Shown here: positions 1 through 8,815 of the stretch, in pieces
Layout of the letters: each line of letters starts with the position of its first letter
Position numbering within the stretch: the stretch's first letter is position 1
DNA from: Xanthobacteraceae bacterium
GTDB lineage: Bacteria; Pseudomonadota; Alphaproteobacteria; Rhizobiales; Xanthobacteraceae
NCBI GenBank assembly: GCA_022844205.1
Contig: JALHMF010000001.1
Location: 370,028 to 434,027 of the forward strand
DNA: 64,000 nt
Reading direction: 5' to 3'
Translations under genes and position numbers: made by a program
Notes under the pieces: model-generated
What the model was told of the DNA's origin: nothing
Database searches by the model: none
Seen by the model: only the letters and a program-made list of their open reading frames with translations

Positions 1-50
1 GCAACTGCCCGTGCTGATAGGTTGAATTGAGGGTCTAAGGGGATACGAGA

Positions 51-902
51 ATGGCTGACGCCCACACCAAGCATCACGATTACCACCTGGTCGATCCAAG
101 TCCCTGGCCGTTCATCGGCGCCTTCGCGTCGCTGCTGGTGACCGCCGGTGGCGTCTACTGGATGCGCGGCGGCACGCCGCTGATCGCGATCGCGGGCATC
201 ATCATCATCCTTTACGTCATGGTCGCCTGGTGGCGCGACGTCGTGATCGAAGCGAATACAGGCTACCACACCAAGGTCGTGCAGCTTCATCTCCGTTACG
301 GGATGATCCTGTTCATCGCCTCCGAGGTGATGTTCTTCGTGGCCTGGTTCTGGGCCTATTTCGAAGTGGCGCTGAATCCCGGCGACGTCCAACAGTATAT
401 GCGCAGCGAACTCACCGGCAGTCAGTGGCCGCCTGTGCCCACCGAGGATGCGCGCTTCAAGTCTACGTTTGACCCGTGGCACCTGCCGCTCCTGAACACG
501 CTGATCCTGCTCACGTCGGGCACGACGGTGACCTGGGCGCACCACGCGCTGATCGAAGGCGACCGCAAGAGCCTGAAGCAGGGCCTCTGGCTCACCATCA
601 TTCTCGGTGCGCTCTTCACCTGCGTGCAGGTCTACGAATACGCGCATGCGGCCTTCACCTATTCGGGCCACATCTACGGATCCACCTTCTTCATGGCCAC
701 CGGCTTCCACGGCGCGCATGTCCTGATCGGAACGATCTTCCTCGCCGTCTGCCTCTACCGCGTCTATCTCGGTCATTTCACACCGGAGCATCACTTCGGC
801 TTCGAGGCGGCTGCCTGGTACTGGCACTTTGTTGACGTGGTGTGGCTGTTCCTGTTCGCCTTCATCTATGTCTGGGGCGCAGGCACGCCCGTTCCGCACT
901 GA
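51..902 (+). CDS. ctaE: Cytochrome c oxidase subunit III
   Basis: Subunit III of the aa3-type terminal oxidase, an inner-membrane protein that stabilises the catalytic core of complex IV. The 283 residues start with a typical alphaproteobacterial N-terminus (HHDYHLVDPSPWP) followed by seven hydrophobic segments. The segment with FFVAWFWAYFE holds the conserved buried glutamate, and the GFHGAHVLIGT stretch near residue 220 is a family hallmark. Length matches the family. A DUF983 gene and SURF1 follow at short spacing, so this is the distal part of a cta operon whose earlier genes lie before the window. Confidence 0.97.
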   Translation: MADAHTKHHDYHLVDPSPWPFIGAFASLLVTAGGVYWMRGGTPLIAIAGIIIILYVMVAWWRDVVIEANTGYHTKVVQLHLRYGMILFIASEVMFFVAWFWAYFEVALNPGDVQQYMRSELTGSQWPPVPTEDARFKSTFDPWHLPLLNTLILLTSGTTVTWAHHALIEGDRKSLKQGLWLTIILGALFTCVQVYEYAHAAFTYSGHIYGSTFFMATGFHGAHVLIGTIFLAVCLYRVYLGHFTPEHHFGFEAAAWYWHFVDVVWLFLFAFIYVWGAGTPVPH

Positions 903-922
903 TCCCGTAGGCGGGGCGGGCC

Positions 923-1303
923 ATGACGGACGGCCTGTCCCGCGCGGGGGTATTCGCGGCCGGCCTTCGCTGCCGGTGTCCGCGCTGCCGCAATGGCAGG
1001 TTGTTCTCCGGCTATCTCACGCCAGCGAAAACATGCGAGCGTTGCGGCCTCGATTTTAGCTTCGCCGACGCGGGCGACGGCCCGGCGGTATTCGTGATCC
1101 TGGTCGCGGGCTTTCTTGTTGTCGGGCTGGCACTCGTCACGGAAATCTTCTGGCGACCGCCTTATTGGGTCCATGCCGCATTGTGGATTCCGCTGATGCT
1201 TGCCGTTACGCTCGGACTCCTTCGTCCCTTCAAGGGCGTATTGATCGCGCTGCAGTACCGGAACCAGGCGGAGGAAAGCCGATTCCAAAAAGAACAGCCG
1301 TAA
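923..1303 (+). CDS. DUF983 family protein in the cytochrome oxidase operon
   Basis: A 126-residue protein with an N-terminal zinc-ribbon-like set of cysteines (CRCPRC near residue 17 and CERCGLDFS near residue 38) and then two hydrophobic segments, the DUF983 layout. Genes of this family often sit between ctaE and SURF1 in alphaproteobacteria, as here, 20 bases after ctaE. A role in oxidase assembly is inferred from position only; the biochemical function is unknown. Confidence 0.85.
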   Translation: MTDGLSRAGVFAAGLRCRCPRCRNGRLFSGYLTPAKTCERCGLDFSFADAGDGPAVFVILVAGFLVVGLALVTEIFWRPPYWVHAALWIPLMLAVTLGLLRPFKGVLIALQYRNQAEESRFQKEQP

Positions 1304-2046
1304 GACGCGCAAGCGCGACACGGGGTCTGATTCTACCGGCGCTGTTCTCCGCAGCCGGCATCGCGATCCTGTTGAAGCTCGGCTTCTGGCAACTCGACCG
1401 GCTCGAGTGGAAGAACGAGCTGATCGCACGCATCCAGTCGCGCATGAGCGCGCCTTCCGTGCCGGCACCCGTTGAAGCGGAGTGGCCGAAGGTCAACGCC
1501 AAGACCGACGAATACCGGCGCGTGCGTGTAACCGGCACCTACAAGCACGAATACGAGGTGGCGGTCTTCACCGTGCTGTCGAAGCCGAAGGGCAATCTCT
1601 CCGGGCAGGGCTACTGGATCCTGACTCCGCTCGTGCAGCAAAACGGCAGCGTCATCATCGTGAACCGTGGCTTTGTCCCGCTCGCCTATCGCGACGCCGA
1701 CACGCGCAAGCACGGATTGCTCGCGGGACAGGTCACCGTGACCGGGCCGCTGCGGATGCCCGAGCAGGCCAATTGGTTCGCGCCGGAGAATGTCCCCTCG
1801 CACAACAACTGGTACCGCCGCGATCCCGCTGAAATCGCAAAGACACTGAAACTGAAACGTGTGGCGCCATTCTTGATCGACTCCGACGGCACGATAAACC
1901 CAAGTAAGCTGCCGCAGGGCGGCGAAACGCGGGTCGATTTCCCGAACAACCATCTTGGCTACGCGATTACCTGGTTTGGGCTCGCGGCGGCCCTTGCGGG
2001 CGTGTTTCTCGCCTTCGCCTGGCGAAGGCTTTCCGAGGGCGCCTGA
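1165..2046 (+). CDS. SURF1 family cytochrome oxidase assembly protein (start unresolved)
   Basis: SURF1 helps insert heme a into cytochrome oxidase subunit I. The recognisable protein runs from about base 1320: a first membrane helix ending in LGFWQLDRLEWK, a periplasmic domain with VNRGFVP, and a C-terminal helix after NNHLGYAITWFGLA. That architecture and the position after ctaE and DUF983 make the family clear. The start is the problem. No ATG, GTG or TTG lies near base 1300; the in-frame candidates are TTG 1165 and GTG 1183, both deep inside DUF983, and the next ATG (1444) would remove the first helix. The coordinate given is the outer limit and the true protein is probably about 240 residues. 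Confidence 0.85.
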   Translation: MGPCRIVDSADACRYARTPSSLQGRIDRAAVPEPGGGKPIPKRTAVRRASATRGLILPALFSAAGIAILLKLGFWQLDRLEWKNELIARIQSRMSAPSVPAPVEAEWPKVNAKTDEYRRVRVTGTYKHEYEVAVFTVLSKPKGNLSGQGYWILTPLVQQNGSVIIVNRGFVPLAYRDADTRKHGLLAGQVTVTGPLRMPEQANWFAPENVPSHNNWYRRDPAEIAKTLKLKRVAPFLIDSDGTINPSKLPQGGETRVDFPNNHLGYAITWFGLAAALAGVFLAFAWRRLSEGA

Positions 2047-2089
2047 TCGCCTTGCATCCGGCGAACCGGCTCCCTAGTTTGCAGCTTCC

Positions 2090-3505
2090 ATGCTTTATGT
2101 TTCCACGCGCGGCGCAACGCCGGCCATCTCATTCGCGGACGCACTGCTTGCCGGCCTCGCGCATGACGGCGGGCTGTATGTCCCGAAGTCCTGGCCGCGG
2201 CTGGAAGCGGCGCGCATCGCTTCCTTCAAGGGCAAAACCTATTCCGACGTGGCGTTTGAGGTGATCCAGCCGTTCGTTGCCGGCAGCATCAAGGATGCCG
2301 ACCTGAAGCGAATGATCGCGGAAGCCTACGCGAGCTTCGACCGTCCGGAAGTGGCACCGCTGGTGAATCTCGACGGCAACGAATGGCTGCTCGAACTGTT
2401 TCACGGTCCGACGCTCGCCTTCAAGGATGTGGCGATGCAGTTGATAGCCCGCCTGATGGATCACGTGCTTGCCGAGCGCGGCGAGCGGGCGACGATCGTG
2501 GGCGCGACCTCGGGCGACACCGGCGGTGCCGCCGTCGAGGCGTTCCGCGGGCGTGATCGCACAGACGTTGTGATCCTGTTTCCGGATGGCCGGGTCTCGG
2601 ACGTCCAGCGCCGGATGATGACGACGGCCACGGAAGCCAATGTATTCACGGCCGCGATCGACGGCACCTTCGATGACTGCCAGGCGATTGTGAAATCGCT
2701 GTTCAACGACCAGGATTTTCGCCGGCGCGTGAAGCTCTCCGGCATCAATTCGATCAACTGGGCACGCATCGTGGCGCAAACGGTCTATTATTTCACTGCC
2801 GCCGCGGCTCTTGGCGCACCCGACAAGAAAATTTCCTTCACTGTGCCGACCGGCAATTTCGGCGATATTTTTGCGGGCTTCGTCGCGAAGCAGATCGGAC
2901 TGCCGATCGATCGGCTCGTGATTGCAACCAACGTGAACGACATTCTTGTGCGCACGCTGGCGACCGGCGTGTATGAGCCGCACGGCGTCGTCGCAACGTC
3001 TTCGCCGGCCATGGACATTCAGGTGTCTTCGAATTTCGAGCGGCTGCTGTTCGAGGCGACCGGCCGCGACGCGGTCGGGGTACGGCGGATGATGGACGAA
3101 CTCTCGCAACAGAAAAAATTCGTGCTGCCCGAAAAAGCCTTGAAGGCAATTCGTGCGCATTTCGACGCGGACCGCGTCAGCGAGGCCGAAACCGGCAGGG
3201 CGATCAAAAATGTGTATACGAGATACAACTACCTCCTCGATCCTCACACGGCGGTAGGCGCCGTTGCCGCGCACCGGCGAAAAAATCCGCAAGCCGGACC
3301 GATGGTCATTCTCAGTACCGCCCATCCGGCGAAATTTCCCGAGGCGGTCGAAGCGGCGGCAGGCGTGTATCCCGCACTGCCCGCGCGGCACGCGGAACTG
3401 ATGCAAAAGCCGGAGCGCATCGACAGACTTCCCGCCTCCGCAGAGGCGGTTGCAAAATACGTGATTGAAAAAAGCCGTGCCGCGAAGGCAGGAGCGCCCG
3501 CATGA
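2090..3505 (+). CDS. thrC: Threonine synthase
   Basis: Converts O-phosphohomoserine to threonine with pyridoxal phosphate, the last step of threonine synthesis in the cytosol. At 471 residues it is the long form used by proteobacteria and yeast. The N-terminus (YVSTRGATPAISFADAL) is typical. The PLP lysine is Lys112 in GPTLAFKDVAMQ, and the phosphate-binding loop ATSGDTGGAAVEAF follows. Its stop overlaps the start of the next gene, the M16 peptidase, by four bases (ATGA), so the two are probably translationally coupled. thrC next to an M16 peptidase is a common rhizobial arrangement. Confidence 0.97.
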   Translation: MLYVSTRGATPAISFADALLAGLAHDGGLYVPKSWPRLEAARIASFKGKTYSDVAFEVIQPFVAGSIKDADLKRMIAEAYASFDRPEVAPLVNLDGNEWLLELFHGPTLAFKDVAMQLIARLMDHVLAERGERATIVGATSGDTGGAAVEAFRGRDRTDVVILFPDGRVSDVQRRMMTTATEANVFTAAIDGTFDDCQAIVKSLFNDQDFRRRVKLSGINSINWARIVAQTVYYFTAAAALGAPDKKISFTVPTGNFGDIFAGFVAKQIGLPIDRLVIATNVNDILVRTLATGVYEPHGVVATSSPAMDIQVSSNFERLLFEATGRDAVGVRRMMDELSQQKKFVLPEKALKAIRAHFDADRVSEAETGRAIKNVYTRYNYLLDPHTAVGAVAAHRRKNPQAGPMVILSTAHPAKFPEAVEAAAGVYPALPARHAELMQKPERIDRLPASAEAVAKYVIEKSRAAKAGAPA

Positions 3506-4773
3506 CCACGAAACTCGAAACGCTACCGAGCGGGTTAACGATCGTCACCGACCGCATGGAGCATCTGAAGACCGCTTCACTCGGCATCTGGATCGGCGCT
3601 GGCGCGCGTTATGAGGAGAAGGACGAGCACGGCATCTCGCATCTCCTGGAGCACATGGCGTTCAAGGGTACGCGCCGCCGCAGCGCCACCGACATTTCCC
3701 ATCAGATCGAAGCGGTGGGCGGTGATCTGAATGCTTCCACCGGCTATGAGACGACCGGCTATTACGCGCGTGTACTCGGCAGCGACGTGCCGCTCGCCCT
3801 CGATATTCTCTCGGATATCCTGACCCAGCCGAAATTCGACGCGGCCGAACTGCGCAAAGAACAAGGCGTCATCCTGCAGGAAATCGGCGCATCGAACGAT
3901 TCACCCGAGGATGTGCTGTTCGATCTTTTCCTCGGCCGCGCCTTTCCGGACCAGCCGCTCGGACGTCCCATTCTCGGCACGGTCGATTCGGTCCGCTCCT
4001 TCACGCCGGCGAAGCTGCGCGAGTACCTCGGCAGGCATTATTGCCAGCCGCGCATGATCGTCGCTGCCGCGGGCGACATCGAGCACGATTCCGTCGTGCT
4101 CGAAATCGCGCAGCGCCTCTCGAAGCTCCCTGTAACGAAAGCGCAAAGCGCGATGGCGGCGCATTATGCCGGCGGCCAGGTGCTCGGCAGCCGCGACATG
4201 GAACAGGCCATCCTTACACTCGGCCTGCCCGGAGCGTCGTACCTGAGCCCGGACTATTTCGCGACCATGATCTTCACCGTCGTGCTGGGCGGCGGCTCTT
4301 CCTCGCGGCTTTTCCAGGAAGCGCGCGAGAAGCGCGGGCTTTGTTATTCGATCTACGCCTATCAGCAGCCGTTCTTCGACACCGGCTTTGTCGGCATTTA
4401 CGCCGGAACGGACCCGGCCGATTCCGCCGAACTGATGTCGGTCGTCGTCGATCAAATCAACGACACGAGCGAGACGGCGGGCGAAGCGGAAATCGCCCGT
4501 GCAAAAGCAATGATGAAGGTCGGTCAGCTCGGCGTGCTGGAAAGCTCCAGCGGCCGCGCCGACCAGCTTGCGCGCCAGATGCTCGCTTATGGCCGTATCG
4601 TTCCGATGGACGAGATCGTCCGCAAGATCGAAGCGGTCACCGTCGAGGATGTGCGTGCGGCGGGCCGCCGCCTGCTGGCCGCCGGCAAGCCGACCTTCGC
4701 CGGGCTTGGCCCCGGGAATGGCCTTGAATCGGCCGCGCGTATCGCGGAAAGTTTGCAGCGCCGGGCGGCCTGA
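3502..4773 (+). CDS. M16 family zinc metallopeptidase (processing-peptidase-like)
   Basis: A 423-residue member of the pitrilysin/mitochondrial processing peptidase family. The inverted zinc motif HLLEH is at residues 47-51 and the third ligand is probably Glu127 in LQEIGA, so the active site looks complete. The C-terminal half has the glycine-rich loop (LGGGSSSRLFQE) used by M16 proteins to hold substrate. Bacterial relatives are cytosolic or periplasmic peptide-degrading enzymes; no signal peptide is visible here. It overlaps thrC and precedes an acetyltransferase gene by 24 bases. The physiological substrate cannot be told from sequence. Confidence 0.93.
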   Translation: MTTKLETLPSGLTIVTDRMEHLKTASLGIWIGAGARYEEKDEHGISHLLEHMAFKGTRRRSATDISHQIEAVGGDLNASTGYETTGYYARVLGSDVPLALDILSDILTQPKFDAAELRKEQGVILQEIGASNDSPEDVLFDLFLGRAFPDQPLGRPILGTVDSVRSFTPAKLREYLGRHYCQPRMIVAAAGDIEHDSVVLEIAQRLSKLPVTKAQSAMAAHYAGGQVLGSRDMEQAILTLGLPGASYLSPDYFATMIFTVVLGGGSSSRLFQEAREKRGLCYSIYAYQQPFFDTGFVGIYAGTDPADSAELMSVVVDQINDTSETAGEAEIARAKAMMKVGQLGVLESSSGRADQLARQMLAYGRIVPMDEIVRKIEAVTVEDVRAAGRRLLAAGKPTFAGLGPGNGLESAARIAESLQRRAA

Positions 4774-4797
4774 AGCCCGGCCTGTTCCGGCCATCGC

Positions 4798-5385
4798 ATG
4801 TCACTGTTCCCATCGTTCTCGTGGTCCGACCCGCTTCCTGTGATCGAAGGGAAGGGCGTCTTTTCCCGCGTGCCGCAGATGTCCGACTGGTCCGAATGGG
4901 CGCGGCTGCGTGCGGAAAGCCGCGTGTTTCTGGAGCCATGGGAGCCGATCTGGCCCGACGACGACCTGAAGCGGTCCGCGTTTCGCAGGCGCATACGCCG
5001 GTATTCGCACGAGATGCGGAACGACATCGGCTACCCATTTTTTGTTTATCGCGCTTCCGACCGGGTACTCGTCGGCGGCATCACACTCAACAATGTCCGG
5101 CGCGGCGTGGCACAGGCGGGGAGCCTAGGCTACTGGGTCGGGGCATCGCATGCCCACAAGGGATACATGTCGCATGCACTCACTGCGCTCTTGCCATTCG
5201 CGCACGGAACGCTGCGCATAAAGCGCATCGAAGCGGCTTGCCTGCCCCACAACACGGCTTCCGTGCGGCTTCTGGAAAAAGTCGGTTTCAGGCGCGAAGG
5301 GCTGGCCCGGCAATATCTTTGTATTGCCGGAGAATGGCAGGACCACTTGCTCTATGCGCACCTCGGTAGCGATCCGCCAGGCTGA
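4798..5385 (+). CDS. GNAT N-acetyltransferase, RimJ/RimL type
   Basis: A 195-residue GCN5-related acetyltransferase. The middle carries the GNAT core: VGGITLNNVRRG (beta strands 2-3), GYWVGASHAHKGYM (acetyl-CoA loop region), and HNTASVRLLEKVGF (the C-terminal N-x-x-S-x-x-x-x-E-K-x-G-F motif of RimJ/RimL proteins). The family acetylates N-termini of ribosomal proteins or small molecules; the substrate here is not known. It follows the M16 peptidase on the same strand and ends four bases before a convergent gene. Confidence 0.9.
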   Translation: MSLFPSFSWSDPLPVIEGKGVFSRVPQMSDWSEWARLRAESRVFLEPWEPIWPDDDLKRSAFRRRIRRYSHEMRNDIGYPFFVYRASDRVLVGGITLNNVRRGVAQAGSLGYWVGASHAHKGYMSHALTALLPFAHGTLRIKRIEAACLPHNTASVRLLEKVGFRREGLARQYLCIAGEWQDHLLYAHLGSDPPG

Positions 5386-5388
5386 ATC

Positions 5389-6567
5389 CTAGAAAGCGCA
5401 GACGCAGCTTTCCTTATGCACTTCGGCGATGGTGCCAAGCACCTTCTCGATGGCGCCGGTCAATGCCTGCCCGCGCTTGTTCGTTTCACCGAGCCATGCA
5501 GCCGTTTCCGCAAGCGACAGCGTTTCCATCTGTTCGTTATCGAGTTTCCTGCCGCGCAGGATCGCGGCCCGAATGACGGTCAGGAGAGAAAAGACGGAAG
5601 CGTTTTCGTCGATGCCTTCGATCTCGACGGATTTGGCGAGCCGCAGCACCAGTTCGCGCACATCGGACGCGACCGCATCCTTGCCGCTGAAGCGTGCGGC
5701 GGTGAGCGCGTGTGCCGTTGATTCCTTGAAGGCATCGAGACGCTTTGTGATCGGCAGCAAGCCCTCGCGGTATCCCGCGATCTGATAATAGTTGTTCGCG
5801 CACAGGCCGGGGTTCACGGGCTGGTTCGAGTAATTGGTCAGTTCCGAAACCCAGCGGATGACGAGGAACCGCATCCATTCCGTCGCCATCTGCGCGTCGG
5901 CGGCACCGCGTACCGTTAAAGGCGCAGCCAGCCGTTCTGCATTCATGATCTCGCCACGCCGAGCGTTGGTGCCCGGAAAGATGCGTGAGCCGGGAAGCGA
6001 TGGATCCGGGCGGCGCATTGCTTCCGCCGTATCACGGACTGTTTGCAGGACCCCGGAACGCAGCACGGAAAGTTTCTCGCGGAAGGCGCCGGCACAATCG
6101 GCAACAAGAATATTTGCCGTGCCGGTTCCGCGGATTTTCTCACCTGCCGCCGCTTCCACGGTGATTGTTTTTTTTGAAGCAGGGAAGGGCGCCTTCTCGA
6201 CTCGCAGCCGCAACAGCCGCCCGACGCTCGCTCCGGGCTCGATCTTCGCGATCTCGCCAGTGATCTTCCCGGCCTCCACTTTCCAGTTCGCCTGATTGTC
6301 GCCCTTCATGCCTTCGAACTGCACGGAGAGGCTGACCGGGCCGACGGCGTCCTTGGTCTCGTTCCGCACCGTGGCATTCAAGGTAACCAGCGCGCCGACC
6401 GGAAGCGGGCGGTCCTTCGCGGCGGAGCCTTGCGGCGTCACGATGACCGACAGTCTCGACGCTGAACCGCTCTGGGCGGAGAGTGGCGTAGCCATCAAAA
6501 ACATGCCGCCTATGGCGGCGAGCGCCAGCGGCATGGTGGAGATGCGGCCTGTTCGGGTTCCGGACAT
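5389..6567 (-). CDS. Secreted protein of unknown function
   Basis: Not recognised. The chosen start gives 392 residues beginning MSGTRTGRISTMPLALAAIG, with a clear signal peptide ending at TPLSAQS. Residues 40-150 look like an immunoglobulin-like or CARDB-like beta domain (alternating hydrophobic strands, VGALVTLNATVRNET). The C-terminal half is alpha-helical with scattered cysteines, including a final CVCAF. The open frame extends upstream to 6894, but that extension is arginine-rich and overlaps AsmA, so it is unlikely to be translated. ATG 6627 is an alternative start. The AsmA-like gene lies upstream on the same strand, suggesting a shared cell-envelope context. Confidence 0.6.
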   Translation of the reverse strand: MSGTRTGRISTMPLALAAIGGMFLMATPLSAQSGSASRLSVIVTPQGSAAKDRPLPVGALVTLNATVRNETKDAVGPVSLSVQFEGMKGDNQANWKVEAGKITGEIAKIEPGASVGRLLRLRVEKAPFPASKKTITVEAAAGEKIRGTGTANILVADCAGAFREKLSVLRSGVLQTVRDTAEAMRRPDPSLPGSRIFPGTNARRGEIMNAERLAAPLTVRGAADAQMATEWMRFLVIRWVSELTNYSNQPVNPGLCANNYYQIAGYREGLLPITKRLDAFKESTAHALTAARFSGKDAVASDVRELVLRLAKSVEIEGIDENASVFSLLTVIRAAILRGRKLDNEQMETLSLAETAAWLGETNKRGQALTGAIEKVLGTIAEVHKESCVCAF

Positions 6568-6676
6568 GTTGGAGATGAAACGCCTGCAGGGATTTTCTGT
6601 GCCGGGAATCTGTCGGCGCCTCACCATGCAATCCGGCTCACGCTTCCGCAAGTGGGCGACGGAACTTGATCCCGCC

Positions 6677-8614
6677 TCAGTGATTTGAGCGCTCCTCGGG
6701 AGTGGACATGCGCACGGATTTATCCGCATCGGTTTCTTCCGGAGATACCGGGGCGGCGGGCGCGACACCTTCCGTCTCTTGCTTACGCGCAGGTTCGGCG
6801 GACGGCGCCGCCGTCCCCGAACGCTGGAGAAGTGCTTCACCGTCTGGCAGGAGATAGGGCCGCGTCCAGGAACCTTGCACCACGAACGGAACATCGAACG
6901 CAGGCGTTCCCGATATCGATGTTGCCGGACGCACGAGCGTCGCGCGGCCTTTCAGATCGAAATCCTGATGAACGATCGAAGCCTCACCATTAAGCCGCAC
7001 CCGCATCAGCGTGTTTTCGATCTGCGCTTCCTCGACATTCGCCTTGCCGTTCTCGATTCGTAGTTTTGCCATCAACTTGTCGAATGTGGTGCGACCAGCA
7101 CCGAGTTCCGGGGCGCCGGAAAGCGGCCGCCGTTCCAGGCGGCGCAAAACCTGTTCGATGTTGATGCCGTTGATCGAACCTTGCGCGGCGGTGAGGTTCA
7201 GCCTGCCAGAAAGGTTGCGTACGATCGCTTCGGCATGCGGGCCGCCGCCTTCAACCGCGAAGTCGAGCGCGGCTTTTCCTTCCACGCGGCGAACGCCGAT
7301 GAGATCGCCGATGCCGCGGTCGAGGTCGAAATCGGTGATGTTGGCTTCCACTTTCATCAAGGGATCGCCACCCGGACCCGAACCGATTCCCATGCGTCCG
7401 CGCAACTTTCCCCCGTAGATTCCGGCTTCGCCGACCGATATCGCAAACTGTCCGCCTTTCATCGTAACGGACGCTGCAACGGGTGCCGCGGCCACCTTGC
7501 CCATCAGCACTTTCTTCGAGGACAGGCGAAGGTCGAAATCGAACGCATTGAGTTGCTGAAGTTTGATCGAATCGTGGCTCCAGCTTCCATCGCCAGGCGA
7601 GCGCAACGAGATCCCGCGAATGTAAGGCGAAAAATCCGCGCTATCGCTTGCGAGCGTCGCCTGCAAAAGGGTGCGGCCAGCTTCCCGCTTCAAGCCAACG
7701 CCGCCTTCGGAACGATTGCCGTCGAGGTCGAGCGAGACAGCCGTGAGCGTGAGGGCAGATGGCGTCAGCGCCGCCTGCGCTTTTAGTTTGAGTGGGCCGA
7801 AGCCGCCTTCGGTCAACGGCGTAACATCGACCAGTGAAAGCGCGCGACGCAGGGAAGCCGTATCGATGGAGAGCGGACCCTCGGCGAACATGCCATTGTT
7901 CACGCGTATATTGCCTTCGAACGCGGCCTTCAGAATCTGCGAGTCGAGACGCAGACGAAAACCGCTGTTGGCACCCTTGTTGAGCTGGATTGTATCCGCG
8001 ATGGAGAAGGTCATCTCCATCGGCATTAAGTTCCAGTGGAATGTACCTGCCGCGGTCATGCCGCTGCCGATCCAGGCGATCGAGGCATCTACATTGGTGA
8101 AGATTTCAGCGCGGTCGGGATTGATGCCGCGCAGTTCCACGTTGCCGTTGACGATGCGCAGTTCGGGCGGTGGGGTATCGTCGCGGCGGCCGCCGCTTGG
8201 CGCGCGCAGCGGCAGGCCGAGAATGACAAACCCCGTCTCGCGGGATTCGATGGAGAAATGCGGGCGCTCGAAGGTGAGGGAGGAGATTTCGACGTCGCCG
8301 GTCAGTAGCGGCAACAGCCGGACCGTTGCCAGCACCGATCCCGCGCTGAAACCGGGGGCCGCTCCGTCTCCGTGGTCGAGCTTTACGCCCTCAAGTCGAA
8401 TGATGGGACGGGGGAACACCGAAAGTTGCGCCCCGCCCTCAATGCGCGGAACGATCCCGGTCGCGGCAATCAGCGAGCGGCTTGCGGCGTTGCGCGCCGC
8501 CTGCTCCGAGACGAAATGCGGCAGGATAAACAACCCGGACGCCAGCACGAACAGCGCAGCCAGGGTACCAAGGCCGATGCGCTTCAGATGGGACCATGCG
8601 GTTGCATTCGGCAT
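6677..8614 (-). CDS. AsmA family protein
   Basis: A 645-residue envelope protein with an N-terminal membrane anchor (LGTLAALFVLASGLFILPHFV) and a long periplasmic beta-rich part. The N-terminal domain (VRLLPLLTGDVEISSLTFERP) and the C-terminal AsmA_2-like domain (NLSGRLNLTAAQGSINGINIEQVL) are typical of AsmA proteins, which belong to the bridge-like lipid-transfer group and affect outer-membrane assembly. The last 50 residues are charged and probably disordered. Start ATG 8614 directly precedes the basic anchor. Transcribed away from acetoacetyl-CoA synthetase. Confidence 0.9.
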   Translation of the reverse strand: MPNATAWSHLKRIGLGTLAALFVLASGLFILPHFVSEQAARNAASRSLIAATGIVPRIEGGAQLSVFPRPIIRLEGVKLDHGDGAAPGFSAGSVLATVRLLPLLTGDVEISSLTFERPHFSIESRETGFVILGLPLRAPSGGRRDDTPPPELRIVNGNVELRGINPDRAEIFTNVDASIAWIGSGMTAAGTFHWNLMPMEMTFSIADTIQLNKGANSGFRLRLDSQILKAAFEGNIRVNNGMFAEGPLSIDTASLRRALSLVDVTPLTEGGFGPLKLKAQAALTPSALTLTAVSLDLDGNRSEGGVGLKREAGRTLLQATLASDSADFSPYIRGISLRSPGDGSWSHDSIKLQQLNAFDFDLRLSSKKVLMGKVAAAPVAASVTMKGGQFAISVGEAGIYGGKLRGRMGIGSGPGGDPLMKVEANITDFDLDRGIGDLIGVRRVEGKAALDFAVEGGGPHAEAIVRNLSGRLNLTAAQGSINGINIEQVLRRLERRPLSGAPELGAGRTTFDKLMAKLRIENGKANVEEAQIENTLMRVRLNGEASIVHQDFDLKGRATLVRPATSISGTPAFDVPFVVQGSWTRPYLLPDGEALLQRSGTAAPSAEPARKQETEGVAPAAPVSPEETDADKSVRMSTPEERSNH

Positions 8615-8815
8615 CTAGATGCAAAACCCGTTACTGACGTGCGTTATTGAGGTGAATGAAAGGCAGAGGCGAAAGCACCCGGTCGGCCGCTAACGAGGGA
8701 CGAATTCTTCTCCTCCTATGTCCCTTTCATGGCCTGACATTGCAGGCCGGACTCGCTATGAATCCGGCATAGTCGGTACTTAAAATCATCCAGAAATCGG
8801 CGCGCGAAATATCCC

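Noticed and set aside
2129-3406. 425-codon minus-strand open frame over thrC
   Set aside because: Antisense shadow; no family resemblance and thrC is complete on the plus strand.
8730-8743. Sigma-54-like TGG...TTGC before acetoacetyl-CoA synthetase
   Set aside because: The GG and GC are 9 bases apart, not 10; this spacing change abolishes sigma-54 promoters.
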